From SIG598 sp045538015 (GTDB taxonomy: Bacteria > Bacillota > Clostridia > Oscillospirales > Acutalibacteraceae), in the NCBI GenBank assembly GCA_045538015.1, contig JAZSQO010000121.1, positions 1-35,091 on the forward strand: DNA of 35,091 nucleotides, given 5' to 3'. Position numbers and translations under genes: made by a program. Shown here piece by piece: positions 32,997-35,091 of this stretch. Each line of letters starts with the position of its first letter. Positions within the stretch are counted from its first letter, which is position 1. A model generated the notes under the pieces. It did no database searches. It saw only the letters and a program-made list of their open reading frames with translations, and was not told the origin of the DNA.

Positions 32997-33560
32997 TCAC
33001 ATAACGCATAGGAAGTGTATGTTTGCCGAGAACACCGGCTCGTTGCCTGGAATGTGCATATACCTTTCGGCCGTTTTCCCGCAGACCGGACTGCCCGGGT
33101 CGGGTTCGCCGTATTCAACTTCCCTCCGGTGGTTCACTATTTCAATTTCTCTCCATTCCTCCGGGCTGCCCTCGTAGTAAATATCCGCAAGGGCAGTGCA
33201 TTGCTCAAAAGTTCCCTGCTCGATTTTCTTTATCCCTCTCGGGATCGTTATTCTTTCGAGGCTCCGGCAGCCGGAAAAAGCGTCCTGACATATGACGGAC
33301 ACACTCGTCGGAAGGATAATGTCCGTTATCGCGCCGCTGTTCCGGAATGCGCCTCTGCCAATTGCCGCCACCGGAACAGTATTTCCGAATCTGTTGACCG
33401 TCGTTTCCGGTATCCGGATTATCCCGCCCTCCAGATCTCCGTGCGAAATGACGCCCTCGGGAATATAATGCGGACGAAGCGCAACCGCCGTAGGAGCATA
33501 CCTCAGCCCATTCGCGTAAGGCGCGGCTTTTATTATTTCTCTGTACTCTCTCCAGTTCAT
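32997..33560 (-). CDS. Small intracellular BspA-type LRR protein
   Basis: A 187-residue protein with no signal peptide or membrane segment. Residues about 60-130 contain BspA-type leucine-rich repeats (VAAIGRGAFRNSGAITDIIL, SVICQDAFSGCRSLERITIP, and IKKIEQGTFEQCTALADIYY). The N-terminal 50 residues and the His/Cys-containing tail are unassigned. ATG at 33560 has a strong AAAGGAGG site. Upstream on the same strand are a terminator hairpin and a SAM-I-like aptamer, so its expression may depend on S-adenosylmethionine. Usual SAM-controlled genes serve methionine or cysteine metabolism, so the function here is unexplained. Confidence 0.75.
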   Translation of the reverse strand: MNWREYREIIKAAPYANGLRYAPTAVALRPHYIPEGVISHGDLEGGIIRIPETTVNRFGNTVPVAAIGRGAFRNSGAITDIILPTSVSVICQDAFSGCRSLERITIPRGIKKIEQGTFEQCTALADIYYEGSPEEWREIEIVNHRREVEYGEPDPGSPVCGKTAERYMHIPGNEPVFSANIHFLCVM

Positions 33561-33606
33561 TGCCGTTCCTCCTTTTTCGACAATTATGATAGCTTATGAT
33601 GTGCGC

Positions 33607-33638
33607 AAAAAAAGCCCCATCCTTCCGATGGAGCTTTT
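33607..33638 (-). terminator. Terminator associated with the SAM-I-like riboswitch
   Basis: On the minus strand AAAAGCUCCAUC pairs with GAUGGGGCUUUU (one G-U; 5-base loop) and a U run follows. Its CCAUC arm can also pair with GAUGG in the 3' strand of the aptamer's P1 helix, giving an antiterminator alternative. Confidence 0.8.
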
Positions 33639-33675
33639 AAAATACAGCGTATTCTGAATACATCATGTATCATTT

Positions 33676-33760
33676 CACCATCCGTCAAGCATTAGCACCT
33701 TGCCTCACGGCAGGTTGCTGAAGGGTCACAGAGCTTGTCTCTCGCCTTCTCTTTATGGTG
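33676..33760 (-). promoter_or_regulatory. SAM-I-like (S-box) riboswitch aptamer
   Basis: The minus-strand RNA fits the S-box core. P1 is CACCAU (33760-33755) with AUGGUG (33681-33676). P2 is GAAGG...CCUUC with inner AGAG/CUCU, then the conserved GUGA and AGCAACC. P3 is ACCUGCC/GGCAAGGU, followed by the invariant GGUGCUAA. The P4 helix appears reduced or absent. It starts 13 bases after the stop of the 110-residue gene and is followed by a terminator before the LRR gene. SAM binding would favour P1 and termination. Confidence 0.75.
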
Positions 33761-33772
33761 TTTTATTTTCCT

Positions 33773-34105
33773 TTATTTGTACGCCGCTGTTTCTCTTAAT
33801 TCCTGAGCCCAGCCGCAGATAAACACCAGAAATTCATCTGCGTTGATTCTGTCGCCCGTTTTGATTATCTTAAACTCGCTTTTTTCTCCGGTTACTGCGT
33901 CTATAACAATAACCTTGCTGCTCTTCAGAGAAAAGGTAATCAGCCCTACCGCGGTCATTGGCCTGCGATCTGCTCCGCGAATACGCAGAGTGTACTTCTG
34001 CCCTTTTACATCCCAATCCAGATCATCAAGAAGATATCCTTTGTCGAACAGTTCAGCGATCGCCGAGGAAGCGAGGCGATGGAATATACTGGTTTTTGTC
34101 GCCAT
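33773..34105 (-). CDS. Small hypothetical protein
   Basis: A 110-residue soluble protein, unrecognised. It begins MATKTSIFHRLASSAIAEL and contains a beta-rich middle (KYTLRIRGADRRPMTAVGLITF, split here; KVIVIDAVTGEKSEFKI) ending in helical LVFICGWAQEL. ATG at 34105 has AAAAGGAGG upstream. A MITE copy ends only about 15 bases before the start on that side, just outside the ribosome-binding site, so its promoter must lie beyond or within the element. Its stop is 13 bases from the SAM aptamer, so the riboswitch may be intercistronic. Confidence 0.65.
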   Translation of the reverse strand: MATKTSIFHRLASSAIAELFDKGYLLDDLDWDVKGQKYTLRIRGADRRPMTAVGLITFSLKSSKVIVIDAVTGEKSEFKIIKTGDRINADEFLVFICGWAQELRETAAYK

Positions 34106-34124
34106 ATCAGACCCTCCTTTTTAA

Positions 34125-34296
34125 GGCAATACCGCATAATTCTAAGTACGATATTGCGCAGTCAGATTTTTCGTCAGACGATGCAAAAAGCGGAGTCAAT
34201 ACTCTATGTATTGACGAGCATTTTTGTGAAGTATGGCGGAAAAGATGCAAGCAAGATTGCGCTTAAGCGCTTGCGCGTGAATTGTGCGGTGTTGCC
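34125..34296. mobile_element. MITE-like element, copy 2 (172 bp)
   Basis: This is the second copy of the element at 951-1122, same length and orientation, with the same inverted termini. It is flanked by TTAA at 34121-34124 and 34297-34300, a 4-base target duplication. Most differences from copy 1 cluster in two short patches (around 34180 and 34260-34275). Short open frames crossing it are accidental. It separates the 110-residue gene from its upstream region. Confidence 0.85.
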
Positions 34297-34300
34297 TTAA

Positions 34301-34459
34301 TTAAGTGTATCACAAACGACACTTGATTGCAAGATCCCGCCCGGCCATAGAATGAAGCCCGGCTTCGCCAAGTGAAGAGACAGCAAAGCGGACATGAAGT
34401 ATCGTGCTTTGCGCGAAGTGAAGTCAAGTATGTCGCTCATGCCCGCAGACACGCTTAGT
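34301..34459. other. Non-coding stretch with inverted repeats
   Basis: No gene is visible here. GCAAAGC (34383-34389) and GCTTTGC (34409-34415) can form a stem, and GAAGTGAAG-type words recur (GCCAAGTGAAGAG, GCGAAGTGAAGTC), resembling short intergenic repeat units. Its role is unknown. Confidence 0.4.
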
Positions 34460-34495
34460 AAAAAAGACCCGACGCAAGTCGTCCGGTCTTTTTTG
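34460..34495. terminator. Intrinsic terminator
   Basis: AAAAAAGACCCGACG and CGTCCGGTCTTTTTT form a 15-base stem with one mismatch and a 5-base loop. It lies 7 bases beyond the stop of the minus-strand gene ending at 34502. Confidence 0.85.
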
Positions 34496-34501
34496 CAATG
34501 G

Positions 34502-34843
34502 TCAGCCCATCCACAAGGTTTTGGCATCCGGGCATTTCAGCCATCTTTCGGGCAGTTCGGATATCAGCCACTCGATCCGGCTTACGGCACTCCCACGGCC
34601 CTCATCATCAAGAGAGGGCGCGGCTTCTATCCATTCCTTTACCCGCCGAAGATCATCCAGAATATCCCGCAGTTCTTCCCGCTTCAGATATATTCCGTTG
34701 GCCAGCCTTGTTATGCCAAGCTGAGCGATCGCCGGCTCCCATATGGCCGCAAAGGTATACTCTCCCGCTACCGGCAGATACTCGAAATCCTCCGAGTTGT
34801 CCTCCGGTAAAAAATCATCGTGTCCCTGAATAGCTACGGCCAT
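34502..34843 (-). CDS. Small acidic hypothetical protein
   Basis: A 113-residue, mostly helical, acidic protein of unknown function. Notable are the acidic start (HDDFLPEDNSEDFEYLPVAG), a central helix YLKREELRDILDDLRRVKEW and a conserved-looking tail ERWLKCPDAKTLW. There is no signal peptide. ATG at 34843 has GGGAGG upstream and a TATACT -10-like sequence about 30 bases before it. It is a single-gene unit with its own terminator. Confidence 0.6.
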   Translation of the reverse strand: MAVAIQGHDDFLPEDNSEDFEYLPVAGEYTFAAIWEPAIAQLGITRLANGIYLKREELRDILDDLRRVKEWIEAAPSLDDEGRGSAVSRIEWLISELPERWLKCPDAKTLWMG

Positions 34844-34902
34844 GTTTTCGCCTCCCTTTTGATTTGCCTGTTTTGAGTATAATCATGTTGAAGATGTATC
34901 AC

Positions 34903-34967
34903 CCGTTCCGCAAGGAACGGATATCATTGAAAAACGAAAAGTTTCTGTCGAAACTTGTCGTTTTTTA
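34903..34967. terminator. Twin hairpins, the second a terminator
   Basis: The first hairpin is CCGTTCC-GCAA-GGAACGG (34903-34920), with a GNRA-type loop. The second, AAAAACGAAAAGTTTC with GAAACTTGTCGTTTTTT (34930-34966, one mismatch), is a terminator for plus-strand transcription. The rest of the window, to 35091, is AT-rich and shows no gene. Confidence 0.6.
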
Positions 34968-35091
34968 TGTCGTTCGTGTCCGAAAAAGAACTGGTCAAAA
35001 ACCGAGGATTTTCCTTAATATTATGGCATATTATTATCATCAGCATTATCAATTTCTATTCTTTTACGTATTTCATATAAGAACCGAGAAA

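Noticed and set aside
33958..34300. Short plus-strand frames crossing the second MITE copy
   Set aside because: They depend on the mobile element sequence, have no ribosome-binding site and oppose a better supported minus-strand gene.

Overview
The window looks like part of a fairly GC-rich Clostridia chromosome, probably a gut Oscillospirales/Ruminococcaceae-type commensal. The signs are strong AGGAGG ribosome-binding sites, a T-box leader, a SAM-I-like riboswitch, zinc-ribbon Ser/Thr kinases and BspA-type leucine-rich repeats. Lineage is inferred from gene style only. There are no rRNA or tRNA genes, phage genes or CRISPR arrays.

Layout: (1) 1-859, the 3' end of an acyl-CoA synthetase, then a bidirectional terminator and a 172-bp MITE-like element. 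(2) 1124-6506, minus strand: five envelope or secreted proteins (lipoprotein, PQQ-like anchored protein, anchored acidic protein, large C39-peptidase/ricin-lectin protein, small membrane protein). (3) 6507-6744, a divergent control region with a shared outward-facing inverted repeat. (4) 6745-19842, plus strand: twin-FHA protein, SEDS (RodA/FtsW) protein, PBP-like protein, pseudokinase-kinase fusion, PP2C phosphatase, zinc-ribbon kinase with a solute-binding-protein-like exterior (interrupted by TAG), and a 1630-residue kinase with PASTA, Ig-like and LRR regions. (5) 19954-21348, an unrecognised cytosolic protein. (6) 21502-24268, an ABC importer of the ABC_sub_bind/TrpXYZ-like type. (7) 24470-26978, an LRR lipoprotein and an alpha/beta hydrolase. 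(8) 27029-32886, a T-box-controlled block: HTH-cupin-CoA ligase fusion, ACT-metallo-beta-lactamase protein, MaoC hydratase, and DAHP synthase with its own promoter. (9) 32997-34843, minus strand: a small LRR protein behind a SAM-I-like riboswitch, two small unknown proteins and a second MITE copy.

The most interesting part is regions 2-4. The gene set resembles the actinobacterial fhaA/fhaB-pstP-rodA-pbpA-pknA-pknB locus, which ties Ser/Thr phosphorylation to peptidoglycan synthesis. Here, however, the PBP has lost its SxxK and KTG motifs. The SEDS protein appears to lack the loop carrying the proposed catalytic Asp, and one kinase carries an N-terminal pseudokinase. The three kinases combine cytosolic, solute-binding-like and PASTA/LRR sensor modules. 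My reading is an envelope-sensing phospho-signalling system that has reused SEDS/PBP parts as non-catalytic scaffolds. This is inference from motifs and gene order.
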